Part shown: positions 48,995-58,319 of the stretch, piece after piece
How positions within the stretch are numbered: position 1 is the first letter of the stretch
Layout: every line of letters starts with the position of its first letter
DNA from: Sphaerochaeta halotolerans
GTDB taxonomy: Bacteria; Spirochaetota; Spirochaetia; Sphaerochaetales; Sphaerochaetaceae
Assembly: GCF_003429665.1 (NCBI RefSeq)
Contig: NZ_QUWK01000005.1
Span: forward strand, 62,001 to 126,000
Reading direction: 5' to 3'
DNA length: 64,000 nucleotides
Position numbers and translations under genes: made by a program
The notes under the pieces: generated by a model
Told to the model about the DNA's origin: nothing
Database searches by the model: none
Seen by the model: only the letters and a program-made list of their open reading frames with translations

Positions 48995-50269
48995 GTGAAA
49001 CGAATCATCCTCTGCCTCATACTCCTGGTGCTGCTGGTTCCTCTTATGGCATTGAGCATCCATCCAAGGGAAATTGAACAACCCTTTGACAGTGTCGAGG
49101 AGTTGTCTGGTGTCGATTTTTCCAAGGAACTTGCTCCGAATCAGGAAGCCTGGATCGACCAGACAACGATACACCTGCTCACGATTGGGCCGGGAGACCC
49201 ACTGTACGCTTGGTTCGGCCATAGTGCATTGGTCATCACACAGCCATCGGGAAGCAAGGTCATGTATGATTGGGGCATTTTTGATCCTGATCAACCACAC
49301 TTCTACCTTAACTTTGCTTTAGGAAGAATGTACTACTATGTGGTAGCGAGTGAGGCTACCTGGAGGATCCAAGAAGCAATCGATGAGGTTCGTGATGTCA
49401 AGTTGATCGAGCTCTCCTTCCCCAAGGAGGCAAAGTTTGCTCTCATCTCCTTCTTGCAGAAGAACATTCAAAGTGAGTATTCAACGTATCTCTATCATTT
49501 CTACTATGACAACTGTTCCACGCGTATTCGTGACATCATCAATGCTGCAACGGGGGGAGCCTTCCAGAGCTGGGCAGAAAACAGCCCTACAGACACCACA
49601 TTGAGAGATTCTGCGATGCAGAACATGATTCACAACCCCCTGATCTTTTGGGCGCTCGATTTCTTGCAGGGGAAGACCATTGACGAAAGACTGAATCGCT
49701 ATGATGAGATGTATCTTCCTGAAGCACTGCATCAGTCGGTACTTGATTTCACGTATCCCGATGGTACGAAGCTTGCCATCACTGAGGAAATTCTGCAGGA
49801 CACGAAAGATCTTGGAATTAGGTTTACGGTACCTGAAAATCCAGTATCCTATGACTGGGCATACGGACTCAGTGGACTTGCCATTGGGGTTCTTCTCTTG
49901 GCTCTCGGAAGAAAACATCCCAAGTTCAAAGGATTGCTCCTTGCTCTTATACTGTTTGTTATGGCGGTTTTGGGTTCACTCCTGCTGTTTATGATGAGTT
50001 TCTCAGACATGGACATGACCTACTACAATCTAAACATCCTCTTCGTCCATCCGTTGCTTTTCATTCCGGCATTCACCTTTCTCTTTCATAAAAAAGAGAC
50101 CTCAAAGGTACTCTCCTTCTCAGTCTTAGTAATGGTGACTCTTTTAGTGGGGAGACTCATCCTTCCTGCAATCTTCGTACAGGATAACCTGAGGATCATC
50201 CTCTTGCTCTTGCCAATCTTCTACTCAGGGTCGACTTTTCAAAGCAGACGAAACAGCGTAGGACGATAG
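48995..50269 (+). CDS. DUF4105-family membrane protein
   Basis: 424 residues. The N-terminal signal or anchor is RIILCLILLVLLVPLMAL. The DUF4105 domain follows, with LLTIGPGDPLYAWFGHSALV, YDWGIFDPDQPHFYLNFALG and YLYHFYYDNCSTRIRDIINA; the His and the DNCSTR block are typical of this predicted protease/peptidase-like family of unknown role. Five membrane helices close the protein from about residue 300. The start is inferred as GTG at 48995 because it begins exactly at the signal peptide; no ribosome binding site is visible. The last 45 bases overlap the convergent LemA-like gene. Confidence 0.8.
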   Translation: MKRIILCLILLVLLVPLMALSIHPREIEQPFDSVEELSGVDFSKELAPNQEAWIDQTTIHLLTIGPGDPLYAWFGHSALVITQPSGSKVMYDWGIFDPDQPHFYLNFALGRMYYYVVASEATWRIQEAIDEVRDVKLIELSFPKEAKFALISFLQKNIQSEYSTYLYHFYYDNCSTRIRDIINAATGGAFQSWAENSPTDTTLRDSAMQNMIHNPLIFWALDFLQGKTIDERLNRYDEMYLPEALHQSVLDFTYPDGTKLAITEEILQDTKDLGIRFTVPENPVSYDWAYGLSGLAIGVLLLALGRKHPKFKGLLLALILFVMAVLGSLLLFMMSFSDMDMTYYNLNILFVHPLLFIPAFTFLFHKKETSKVLSFSVLVMVTLLVGRLILPAIFVQDNLRIILLLLPIFYSGSTFQSRRNSVGR

Positions 50270-50797
50270 TTCCACTAGGGCAAGCCTTTTCGCAACCAAA
50301 TTGGCAGGGAATGCCTTGATTTGCCGGTTAAAGAAATCTGCTTGGAGATTGTAGTCAGCTATCGATTCTATTAATTGACGTTCAATCTCATACATCTTCT
50401 CGAAATACGGCGAATAGAGGTTGTATGCAGGGTCGGCATAGAGCTCCTTCTGCAACACTGCCAATTCCTTCTCCAGCTCACGATACAGCTCACTCTGTCT
50501 TTCAACTGTATCGGCATTCTCAAAAGCAGATAGTACACGTTGCAGGGAATCACGTTCCTCAAGCAATGAGGCAAGCGTTGCTGCATACCTGAAGCGTTCG
50601 GAAATCTGTGATTCTACCGTTGCTCGGGAAAGAGATGCCTGCTTCTGATACCCGCTTAGCCGTCTGACATTGTTGTTGTCAATGCCCAAGACTGCAAGTA
50701 TTAGGAGAAATGCAACCACCGCAATACTGATTACAGCACTGCGGCGGTCTTTGAAATAGGGCTTCTTAGCGGACAATCCTGGTTCCCTTGCCCTCAT
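50225..50797 (-). CDS. LemA-like membrane protein
   Basis: About 190 residues. One membrane helix near the N-terminus (SAVISIAVVAFLLILAVLGI) is followed by a long coiled helical region. The end SIADYNLQADFFNRQIKAFP then ANLVAKRLALVE matches the C-terminal LemA signature (YN-x-x-V-x-x-x-N-x-x-I-x-x-FP-x-N). Function unknown in bacteria. The start is uncertain: an ATG at 50797 overlaps arcC by 32 bases, and a TTG just after CCAGGA (near 50776) is an alternative. It is co-directional with arcC and overlaps the DUF4105 gene tail to tail. Confidence 0.65.
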   Translation of the reverse strand: MRAREPGLSAKKPYFKDRRSAVISIAVVAFLLILAVLGIDNNNVRRLSGYQKQASLSRATVESQISERFRYAATLASLLEERDSLQRVLSAFENADTVERQSELYRELEKELAVLQKELYADPAYNLYSPYFEKMYEIERQLIESIADYNLQADFFNRQIKAFPANLVAKRLALVELSSYAVSSALKSRP

Positions 50798-51710
50798 ATA
50801 GGGCACCATAGAGATGTTCTGGATCGGTGATGAGCCCTTCATTGCCCGTAGAACGGACAAAATCAACGATTGCCTGCACCTTGGGAAGCATACTTCCAGG
50901 AGCGAAGTGGCCTTCACTGATGTACTGATCTGCTTCCTTGGTAGTAATAGTGTCGAGTGTCTTCTGGTTGGGTTTTCCGAAGTTCAGACAAACTTTCTCC
51001 ACAGCAGTAGAGATAACGAATAGGTCAGCCTTCAATTCCTTTGCCATCAGCGCTGCTGCCAGATCCTTGTCGATGACCGCTTCTCGTCCAGAAAGATATC
51101 CATCCTCATCACGCACGACTGGGATTCCACCGCCACCTCCCGCGATGACAATAATGCGGTTCTCCAGCATGGTACGAATAGTGTCAATCTCAACAATGGC
51201 TTTTGGTTTGGGGCTTGCAACGACACGCCGGTAGCCACGTCCTGCATCTTCTGTGCAAATCCAACCATCCTTCTCCATATGGTATTGAGCATCTTCTTTG
51301 CTCATGAAGGAACCAATTGGCTTGGTCGGTTTCTGGAATGACGGATCGTCATCCGATACTTCTACTTGCGTGACAACGGTAGCAACCTGAGGATTCATTT
51401 GAATACGGTTGAATTCGTTCTTCAAAGCCATTTGCAACTGATACCCAATTGACCCCTGGGTATCGGCAACGCAGCTATCAAGAGGAACGGTATGGAGGAT
51501 GGAGCGGGAGAATTCAGAACGAAGCAGGATAAAACCTACTTGTGGTCCATTTCCATGCGCTATGACAACGCGGTGGCCTGCCTTGACCAACTTCGCGATA
51601 TGAGAGGCAGTCTTACGTGCTGCCTCATACTGGGCTGCTACTGTTACATGCTTGGGGTCCTCGATCAGGGAGTTTCCCCCGATGGCGATGACGATTAATT
51701 TACTTTCCAT
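50766..51710 (-). CDS. arcC: Carbamate kinase
   Basis: 314-residue amino-acid-kinase fold protein. KLIVIAIGGNSLIEDPKHVT, VVIAHGNGPQVGFILLRSEF, IVIAGGGGGIPVVRDEDGYL, EAVIDKDLAAALMAKELKAD and GHFAPGSMLPKVQAIVDFV are all present, so the active site is complete. It makes ATP from carbamoyl phosphate at the end of arginine deiminase or purine/allantoin fermentation. arcA and arcB are not in the window, so the carbamoyl phosphate source is unknown. ATG at 51710 with AAGGAAGG. Confidence 0.92.
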   Translation of the reverse strand: MESKLIVIAIGGNSLIEDPKHVTVAAQYEAARKTASHIAKLVKAGHRVVIAHGNGPQVGFILLRSEFSRSILHTVPLDSCVADTQGSIGYQLQMALKNEFNRIQMNPQVATVVTQVEVSDDDPSFQKPTKPIGSFMSKEDAQYHMEKDGWICTEDAGRGYRRVVASPKPKAIVEIDTIRTMLENRIIVIAGGGGGIPVVRDEDGYLSGREAVIDKDLAAALMAKELKADLFVISTAVEKVCLNFGKPNQKTLDTITTKEADQYISEGHFAPGSMLPKVQAIVDFVRSTGNEGLITDPEHLYGALYEGKGTRIVR

Positions 51711-51868
51711 ATGCAATCCTTCCTTCTAATGTGGAACTATGGTTCACACCTTATCATAGCACGAGTGCAACAAATTGCAACAACTTTACACGGTAATTTC
51801 CCTCTCATGGGGATTTGACCCATGGGCATTCTTTCCGATACACTTGCGCAACGTTAAGTGAGGAACCC

Positions 51869-52510
51869 ATGGAAACACAGACAATAGCATTGGACAAAAA
51901 AGAGTTTTTTTTATTCGCCCTGTACATCACAGGAATGATTCTAGTCAACACAGTTGGAAGCAAAATCATCAGTCTCATTGGGGTACGAGTTTCTGTAGGC
52001 ATCTTTTTCATGCCTGTACTCTTCTTGGTTACGGATATCATAGGAGAGGTGAAAGGTCACCAACATGCTTCCCTCTTCGTAAGATACTCCATTATCATGC
52101 TAATCATCCTGTTTGTGGTAACAGGTATTTTTGTACAAGTAAAGCCACATGAGACATGGGATTTGCAGAGTCAGTACCAACAGATTTTCGGTATGAGCAT
52201 GCGTATGAGCTTAGCGAGCCTCATCAGTTTTGCCATCAGTCAGACAATTGACATCTCAATCTTCCTGCAATTTAAGAAGCTGAGCAAAGGGAAAATGCTT
52301 TGGCTCAGGAATAATTTGAGTACCATGACCAGCCAATTCATCGATACGGTCATTTTCATGTTCATCGCATTTTACCATCTTACACCCAAATTTACCGCTG
52401 CCTATGTGTTTTCTCTGATCATCCCCTATTGGCTTTTCAAGGTACTCTTTGCCCTCTTTGACACCCCTCTCTGTTACCTCGGGGTAAAATGGATGGCAAA
52501 ACAAAAGTAG
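51869..52510 (+). CDS. Queuosine precursor transporter (YhhQ/VUT family, DUF165)
   Basis: 213 residues with five to six membrane helices. FALYITGMILVNTVGSKIIS and FFMPVLFLVTDIIGEVKGHQ are the N-terminal family blocks, FAISQTIDISIFLQFKKLS and LSTMTSQFIDTVIFMFIAF the later ones. Family members import preQ0, preQ1 or queuine for tRNA modification. The start at 51869 has GAGGAACCC. A short hairpin (CATGGG and CCCATG) lies at about 51807-51825 in the leader. I looked for a preQ1 riboswitch and saw no convincing match. Confidence 0.83.
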   Translation: METQTIALDKKEFFLFALYITGMILVNTVGSKIISLIGVRVSVGIFFMPVLFLVTDIIGEVKGHQHASLFVRYSIIMLIILFVVTGIFVQVKPHETWDLQSQYQQIFGMSMRMSLASLISFAISQTIDISIFLQFKKLSKGKMLWLRNNLSTMTSQFIDTVIFMFIAFYHLTPKFTAAYVFSLIIPYWLFKVLFALFDTPLCYLGVKWMAKQK

Positions 52511-52546
52511 TGACTTTCCTTTGAGAAAAAGATTGAGTACCTTTGA

Positions 52547-52573
52547 TTCAGACGAATTACACACTCGTCTGAA
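52547..52573. promoter_or_regulatory. 9-N9-9 inverted repeat upstream of lon
   Basis: TTCAGACGA (52547-52555), nine bases, then TCGTCTGAA (52565-52573): perfect arms with the exact geometry of the CIRCE heat-shock operator but another sequence. It lies 24 bases before the lon ATG. As RNA it is also a stable hairpin in the leader. It could be the operator of a repressor controlling lon. Confidence 0.65.
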
Positions 52574-52597
52574 CACATTTGCTATATTGGAGGCGCT

Positions 52598-55060
52598 ATG
52601 TCAGAACAGGAACTGATGCCGATTGAGCAACTGCTTCCCAATAATCTTTTTATACTCCCGGTTACTGGAAATCCGGTTTTCCCAGGACTATTCACCCCGT
52701 TGATGATTACCGACAACCAAGATGTCGAAATCGTCAATCAGGCTATCAAGCACGGTGGTTTCCTTGGACTTTTGCTTGTCAAAGAAGACAATGACGAAGA
52801 AGAGTACTCAGAGAAAAATCTCTATACGATAGGGACAGTTGCCAAAATCGTTAAGAAAATCAAACTCCCCGATGGAGGAATCAGTATCTTCATCTCAACG
52901 CTGAAGCGGTTTGAGACCAAACAGTACTACCCGAGCGGGCCCTATCTGGTCGCAGAGGTTCAGTACCTTGAAGATATCGAGGACGAGCAAGAAGAGTTGC
53001 GCGCATGGACGCGTCTTCTGCTCACAGAAATGAAACAACTGACCAAGAACAACCAACTCTTCAGTGAAGAGATGCGGTTGAACATGGTCAATATCGATCA
53101 TCCGGGAAAATTGGCTGATTTCATTGCCAGTATCTTGAATGTTGAACGCAAACAACAACAGGAAATTCTTGAAACCCTGGTGGTACGGCGACGTATCGAA
53201 AAGGTCTTGGTATTTATCAAGAACGAACAAAATATCGCCCAGGTGCAGGCAAAAATCCAAGCCCGGGTGAACCAGAAGATTGAGAAGAATCAAAGAGAAT
53301 ATTTCTTACGTGAAGAACTGAAGTCCATCCAGCAGGAATTGGGAATCTCTACAAATCCCAAGACTGACTTGATCAACCGACTGAAAAACAAGTTCAAGAA
53401 TCTTCCCCTCTCTGCGGAGGCGAAGGAGACTGTTGACCGCGAAATGGACCGACTTGAAGGAATGGATCCATCCAGTCCGGAATATTCCCTCACCAGGACC
53501 TATCTCGAAATCATCAGTGACCTTCCCTGGAAGGAGCCGAAACCTGAAAACTTCAGCATTGAAAGTGCTCGAAAGATCCTTGAGCATGACCATTATGGCA
53601 TGAAGGATGTAAAGGATCGAATCCTTGAATTCCTTGCAGTACGAAAGAAAAAGCAGGACACCAAGGGTTCAATTATCTGTCTTGTTGGCCCTCCGGGCGT
53701 CGGAAAGACCAGCGTGGGTGTTTCCATTGCCAGGGCTCTGAAGAAGGAGTATTTCCGGTTCTCCGTCGGTGGAATGAATGACGAAAGTGAGATCAAGGGA
53801 CACCGGAGGACGTACATTGGGGCAATGCCCGGTAAAATCGTCCAAGGCCTAAGAATCACCAAGAGCAAGAACCCGGTCTTCCTTATCGATGAGATTGACA
53901 AGATGGGTGTCTCCTACCAAGGAGACCCTGCCAGTGCACTGCTTGAGGTACTCGATCCTGAGCAGAATACTGCTTTTAGGGACACCTATCTGGATATTCC
54001 CTTCGATGTCAGCGAGGTACTGTTCATTGTTACCGCAAATACATTGGAGACAATCCCTCGTCCTTTGCTTGACCGTATGGAAATCATCCAGCTTGCTGGA
54101 TACACCAGTGATGAGAAACTTGCCATTGGAAAGAAGTACCTAGTACCAAAATCCTTGGACAAGCACGGTTTGAGCAAGAGCGAAATTCGCTACCCATCCA
54201 AGATTCTCAGAAAGATTGCTGATGAGTATGCACGGGAAGCAGGGGTAAGAAACTTCGAGAAGTCCTTGCATAAGATAAACCGAAAGGTTGCCCTTATGCT
54301 AACAGAAAACCCCGAAACCAACCTGCCGGTAACCATCAACGAGAAATTGTTGTATGAGTTGCTCGGGCAACCCATCTTTGTTGAGGATGAGATTCTCAAG
54401 GCAGATCGCCCAGGCATGGCCATCGGACTTGCATGGACGAGCATGGGAGGGGATACCCTGATTATTGAAGCACAGAACACCCCTGGCAAGGGAGAAATCA
54501 AACTCACTGGCCAGCTTGGGGAAGTGATGCAGGAATCGGTCAGTATTGCCCACACCTGGGTCAAAGCCCACGCTTTGGAGCGTAAGATTGATCCAAGTTG
54601 GTTTGAGCACAACTCAATCCATCTCCATGTGCCTGAAGGAGCGACTCCGAAGGATGGGCCATCGGCTGGAATTACCATGACTGTAGCTCTGTACTCCTTG
54701 GTCACAAACCAGGTAATCGCACCTAATTTGGCCATGACCGGTGAATTGAGTCTGAAGGGAAAGGTCATGCCGATCGGAGGGTTGAAGGAGAAGGTTCTTG
54801 CGGCCAAACGGAACAAGATCAAAGATATCATCATCCCGCAGTTCAACAAGCGTGATCTGGACAAGTTGGATGAGCAAGTCACCAAAGGAATCAACTTCCA
54901 TCTGGTTGGCACCATTGAAGAGGTTCTTGCACTCGCGTTTCCAAACGACGAGAAACGTGAAGCGATGCAACCAATTCTCAGTCCTCCCAACACCAGCGAG
55001 GCGGAAACAATCAGCAAGGCGGTAGCTCTTGCGGTGCGGGAGGCATTGCGTGAGCGTTGA
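52598..55060 (+). CDS. lon: ATP-dependent protease Lon
   Basis: 820 residues, full length. The N-terminal LON domain (LLPNNLFILPVTGNPVFPGL) is followed by a coiled region, the AAA+ domain with Walker A GPPGVGKT at 364-371 and Walker B PVFLIDEIDKMG, and the serine-lysine protease domain. There, Ser689 lies in PKDGPSAGITM and Lys732 in GGLKEKVLAAKR. It degrades misfolded and regulatory proteins in the cytosol. GGAGG precedes the ATG. A perfect 9-N9-9 inverted repeat just upstream suggests stress control. The next gene overlaps its end by 11 bases. Confidence 0.96.
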   Translation: MSEQELMPIEQLLPNNLFILPVTGNPVFPGLFTPLMITDNQDVEIVNQAIKHGGFLGLLLVKEDNDEEEYSEKNLYTIGTVAKIVKKIKLPDGGISIFISTLKRFETKQYYPSGPYLVAEVQYLEDIEDEQEELRAWTRLLLTEMKQLTKNNQLFSEEMRLNMVNIDHPGKLADFIASILNVERKQQQEILETLVVRRRIEKVLVFIKNEQNIAQVQAKIQARVNQKIEKNQREYFLREELKSIQQELGISTNPKTDLINRLKNKFKNLPLSAEAKETVDREMDRLEGMDPSSPEYSLTRTYLEIISDLPWKEPKPENFSIESARKILEHDHYGMKDVKDRILEFLAVRKKKQDTKGSIICLVGPPGVGKTSVGVSIARALKKEYFRFSVGGMNDESEIKGHRRTYIGAMPGKIVQGLRITKSKNPVFLIDEIDKMGVSYQGDPASALLEVLDPEQNTAFRDTYLDIPFDVSEVLFIVTANTLETIPRPLLDRMEIIQLAGYTSDEKLAIGKKYLVPKSLDKHGLSKSEIRYPSKILRKIADEYAREAGVRNFEKSLHKINRKVALMLTENPETNLPVTINEKLLYELLGQPIFVEDEILKADRPGMAIGLAWTSMGGDTLIIEAQNTPGKGEIKLTGQLGEVMQESVSIAHTWVKAHALERKIDPSWFEHNSIHLHVPEGATPKDGPSAGITMTVALYSLVTNQVIAPNLAMTGELSLKGKVMPIGGLKEKVLAAKRNKIKDIIIPQFNKRDLDKLDEQVTKGINFHLVGTIEEVLALAFPNDEKREAMQPILSPPNTSEAETISKAVALAVREALRER

Positions 55061-56333
55061 GTTACTCAGCCCTGCAGGGAACCTTGAGAAGCTGCGTCTT
55101 GCATTTGAATATGGTGCGGACGCAGCCTATATGGGACTCAGCGATTTCTCCTTGCGTGCCAATGCAAGAAACTTTACAGAAAAAGACTTACAGGAGGTTT
55201 CCCGCTTGAAACAATCGAGCGGGAAACGCTTGTATGGAACCTTTAACATGATTTTTAATGAGCAGAAGCTTTCCTCTCTCAAGGAGCAGATGGAGAGCAT
55301 CAGGGCTTGGCCTTTCGATGCTTTCATCATCAGTGACTTGGCGCTGGTCCCTATTCTGCAGAATGCATTGGGTGAGCGTGTAGAATTGCACCTCTCCACA
55401 CAAGCAAGCTGTACTAACTCAAGCAGTGCAGCAGTATATCAAAAACTGGGCTTCTCTCGTGTAATACTGGGCAGGGAGACTCCGCTCGATGACATCAAAC
55501 GCATCAAGGATGCAAATCCTGACCTGCAACTGGAAGTGTTCGTACATGGGGCCATGTGTATGGCCTATTCGGGAAGATGCCTGCTCTCCAGCCATTTGTC
55601 AGGGAGAAGCGCTAACCAAGGCGACTGCAGTCATACCTGTAGGTGGAACTATCGCCTGGCGACCACCGATGCAATCGAGGATGTTCTAAAAAGTGGAGCA
55701 TTAGCCTTGGAGGAAGAGAAACGAAGTGGTGTCTACTACCCTATTGCTGAAGAAGATGGGTACACCACCATACTCTCCAGCAAAGATCTATGTATGATCG
55801 ATCATTTAAGAGAACTCATAGATGCCGGTGTAGATTCCCTGAAGATTGAAGGCAGGATGAAGAGCAGCTACTATGTTGCTGTAGTCACAAGGGCGTATCG
55901 AAAAGCCCTGGATAGTCTGAGTACAGGGGATGACAGTTGGAAAGCGTACCGTGAAGACCTATTCAACATCAGTCACCGTGAGTATTCTACTGGATTTTTC
56001 TTTGGTCATGGACCAGTTGATCCGGTCATGGGAGAGTCCATAGACAAGAGCACAGAGAAAGGTTACGAGAGGACCTATCTGTTCTGTGGTTTTATCGGAG
56101 AAAAAGTCTCTGAGGGTATCTATGCGTTGGACCTGAAAAACCAGATCAAGGACACGATGAAGATTGAGTATATCGGCAAAAATGTACCGAAGATTGTGGA
56201 CGAAGGATTTACATTGCTTGATGCTGACTACATCTCAGTGCACCAAGCAGACCATGGCAAGGTCCAATACCTTAAAACAACCAAGCCGATTGAGAAAGGA
56301 TATATCATCCGCAGGGAATCTATGCTTAAATAA
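55050..56333 (+). CDS. Peptidase U32 family protein (TrhP/RlhA-like)
   Basis: 427 residues. VELLSPAGNLEKLRLAFEYG is the standard start, and the U32 signature is VFVHGAMCMAYSGRCLLSSH followed by GDCSHTCRWNYRL, with four cysteines that hold an iron-sulfur cluster in characterised members. A C-terminal U32-type domain follows. Characterised relatives hydroxylate tRNA U34 (TrhP) or 23S rRNA (RlhA); which one applies here cannot be told. The start is a GTG at 55050 with GGGAGG upstream, overlapping lon by 11 bases. Probably co-transcribed with lon. Confidence 0.85.
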   Translation: MSVELLSPAGNLEKLRLAFEYGADAAYMGLSDFSLRANARNFTEKDLQEVSRLKQSSGKRLYGTFNMIFNEQKLSSLKEQMESIRAWPFDAFIISDLALVPILQNALGERVELHLSTQASCTNSSSAAVYQKLGFSRVILGRETPLDDIKRIKDANPDLQLEVFVHGAMCMAYSGRCLLSSHLSGRSANQGDCSHTCRWNYRLATTDAIEDVLKSGALALEEEKRSGVYYPIAEEDGYTTILSSKDLCMIDHLRELIDAGVDSLKIEGRMKSSYYVAVVTRAYRKALDSLSTGDDSWKAYREDLFNISHREYSTGFFFGHGPVDPVMGESIDKSTEKGYERTYLFCGFIGEKVSEGIYALDLKNQIKDTMKIEYIGKNVPKIVDEGFTLLDADYISVHQADHGKVQYLKTTKPIEKGYIIRRESMLK

Positions 56334-56337
56334 AGCC

Positions 56338-57090
56338 ATGCGGAGGATATGTATCGCTTTACATGTAGTTTGCCTTCTCTCGTATTCACTTGGTGCTGCA
56401 GGTTCTCTCTCTGATGACTATGGCTTTCTCAGTGAGCACGCCCCCTTCGTACAATTCATCGATGCGGTAATTGGACAGGGAAATCCGGAAAAGGGAGAAC
56501 TATTGCGCCAACAGCTTCTCTCTACACCGCTGCTTCCTAAAGAAAAACAGGCTGTACTTGTTATACGGAGCTCGACGCTGCTTGCGAGACTCTACAGTGA
56601 GTTGGAAAGACCAGATATACAGAGGGCAAAGGAGCTGTTGAGCGAAGCTGAAAAATCCCTCAATGTATTGAGTGATACCCCTTTTTTCCATCTGATGAGT
56701 GAAGCAGAGATAGATTCCATCCATTACCTTATCAACCCATCAAGACTTGTAAAAGGGATCAGTAGTAATTCCAAGATCAAGAAAGCCTACACACAGTATC
56801 CAAGCCAGGTCTATGCCATATTGATGAAAGCAAACAGCCTTCTCTATGCGCCATCCTTTGCAGGGGGAGACAAGGAAGAAGCACTTTCGCTTCTTCTCTT
56901 CCTCCTAGAGGAAGGGGGTTCCCAACTCAGCAATTGGGACCTCGCAAGCATCTATGTAGGCATAGGGCGGATTTGTATGGAGAGGACAGAGTGGGACAAT
57001 GCGCTGGGGTACTTTACCGCAGCTAAAGCGCTCTATGCGTTCGACCCCACCCTAGATGGATACATCCGGGAAACAGAGGAGCAACTATGA
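56338..57090 (+). CDS. Exported protein, TPR-like, unknown function
   Basis: 250 residues. Signal peptide (RRICIALHVVCLLSYSLGAA). The mature part is helical. IYVGIGRICMERTEWDNALG then YFTAAKALYAFDP resembles a TPR unit near the C-terminus, and an earlier helical pair surrounds LARLYSELERPDIQRAKELL. No enzyme motif is seen. The ATG at 56338 lies four bases after the U32 stop, and its own stop overlaps the glycosyltransferase start (ATGA), so it is part of the lon operon or an internal sub-operon. Confidence 0.7.
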   Translation: MRRICIALHVVCLLSYSLGAAGSLSDDYGFLSEHAPFVQFIDAVIGQGNPEKGELLRQQLLSTPLLPKEKQAVLVIRSSTLLARLYSELERPDIQRAKELLSEAEKSLNVLSDTPFFHLMSEAEIDSIHYLINPSRLVKGISSNSKIKKAYTQYPSQVYAILMKANSLLYAPSFAGGDKEEALSLLLFLLEEGGSQLSNWDLASIYVGIGRICMERTEWDNALGYFTAAKALYAFDPTLDGYIRETEEQL

Positions 57091-58226
57091 GCATGGTTTT
57101 CTCTCTACTGATAGGTGCCCTGGGTATATACGCTTTCATCCTCACCCGCTCAAATATCCGTTATCTTTCCGACCTTCAGCGTACGAAACGCATCGAGTCT
57201 TCATCAGAATTGGTGAGTGTCTTGATTCCGGCAAGGAATGAGGAGAGCACCATTGGACCTTGTGTGCGTTCACTGTTGAAGCAAAACCATACGAACCTTG
57301 AAATTCTCATCCTTGACGATGATTCAGAAGATGGGACATCCAAGGTAGTACAGGCACTTTGCCTCGATGATGAGCGTATCCGTCTCATTCCAGGAAAGCC
57401 ACTCAAACAAGGATGGAGAGGGAAGATTTACGCAATGCAACAGCTCTATGAGGCAAGCAAAGGTGACTATCTGCTTTTCACAGATGCCGACACAATACAC
57501 ACCCCAGACTCGATCACCTACGGGTTCTCTCTCCTACAAGCTCATAATGCATCAATGTTGAGTGGATACCCTAAGCAGATTACCAAGAACCTGGGTATTG
57601 AATTGCTGGTAAGTGCAATACTGTTCAATCCAACACTTTTCGTCCCATTCAGACTCCAGGAACGGTTCCAGTTCTCCTTGTTTGCCATGGCAATCGGGCA
57701 GTATATGTTTCTTAAACGCTCTGCCCTTGACCATATGGGAGGTTTTTCTCACATCAGGGGCGAAATCTGTGACGACGTCCAACTAGCGAGGAGTTGTACA
57801 AAATTTCAGGAGAAGCAGATATTCGCACCGATGAGTGATGCACTCTCCTGTGAAATGTTTCCTACTTGCAAAGAAGCATTCCATGGATTGGAACGTTCCA
57901 TTACCGGTGTAGTCAAGCGAGGATGGCTTAGGACCATCCTAATTCTGGTAATTGTACTGGTGTTGCTCCTCCTCGCTTTCTCTCCTTTCATTTCCCTCTT
58001 CCTTGCTTTTACTGGTGCATCGATGATTATCATTCTGCCCAGCCTTGCCGGTATCCTACTCTTTCTATCTGCCTGGATAGTCAATGCTCGGTTCTTCAAA
58101 TTTTCATTTTCTTCGGCTCTTTTGGCGCATGTCACCGTTTTCTCTGTAGTGCTGATGTACTTCCATGGACTCTTTTTGGTGCTCACCGGGAAGGGATTTA
58201 CATGGAAAGGTCGCAAAATATCGTAA
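57087..58226 (+). CDS. Family 2 glycosyltransferase, membrane-bound
   Basis: 379 residues. One N-terminal helix, then the GT-A domain: LVSVLIPARNEESTIGPCVR, LEILILDDDSEDGTSKVVQA, the metal motif LLFTDADTIHTPDSI, and GEICDDVQLARSC with the catalytic Asp-type position. Two to three helices close the protein (TILILVIVLVLLLLAFSPF). The layout resembles membrane glycosyltransferases acting on lipids or carotenoids. It overlaps the preceding gene by four bases. The acceptor is unknown. Confidence 0.85.
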   Translation: MSMVFSLLIGALGIYAFILTRSNIRYLSDLQRTKRIESSSELVSVLIPARNEESTIGPCVRSLLKQNHTNLEILILDDDSEDGTSKVVQALCLDDERIRLIPGKPLKQGWRGKIYAMQQLYEASKGDYLLFTDADTIHTPDSITYGFSLLQAHNASMLSGYPKQITKNLGIELLVSAILFNPTLFVPFRLQERFQFSLFAMAIGQYMFLKRSALDHMGGFSHIRGEICDDVQLARSCTKFQEKQIFAPMSDALSCEMFPTCKEAFHGLERSITGVVKRGWLRTILILVIVLVLLLLAFSPFISLFLAFTGASMIIILPSLAGILLFLSAWIVNARFFKFSFSSALLAHVTVFSVVLMYFHGLFLVLTGKGFTWKGRKIS

Positions 58227-58235
58227 AAATGGCGT

Positions 58236-58291
58236 TTTAACGCGTTAAATACAGGTTTTTTCCTTGCGTAAGAGTGAATCCATGGTAGAAT
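58236..58291 (+). promoter_or_regulatory. 14-bp palindrome and promoter upstream of the Hc1-like gene
   Basis: The perfect palindrome TTTAACGCGTTAAA (58236-58249) is followed by -35 TTGCGT (58264-58269), a 16-bp spacer and -10 TAGAAT (58286-58291). The gene's ATG is 28 bases further. The palindrome is a good operator candidate. Confidence 0.55.
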
Positions 58292-58319
58292 GAATTAACC
58301 TAGACACATGGAGGAATAC

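Noticed and set aside
48911-49300. Extended N-terminus of RecO
   Set aside because: The extra 130 codons are antisense to the DUF4105 gene, and a good ribosome binding site at 48910 gives normal RecO length.
51711-51868. preQ1 riboswitch before the queuosine-precursor transporter
   Set aside because: A hairpin (CATGGG/CCCATG) is present, but I could not fit the conserved preQ1-I or preQ1-II sequence or pseudoknot.
52547-52573. True CIRCE element before lon
   Set aside because: Geometry fits, but the arms do not match TTAGCACTC/GAGTGCTAA, so it is reported as an inverted repeat of unknown binder.
54190-55017. 275-codon minus-strand frame opposite lon
   Set aside because: Antisense to the strongly conserved protease domain of lon.
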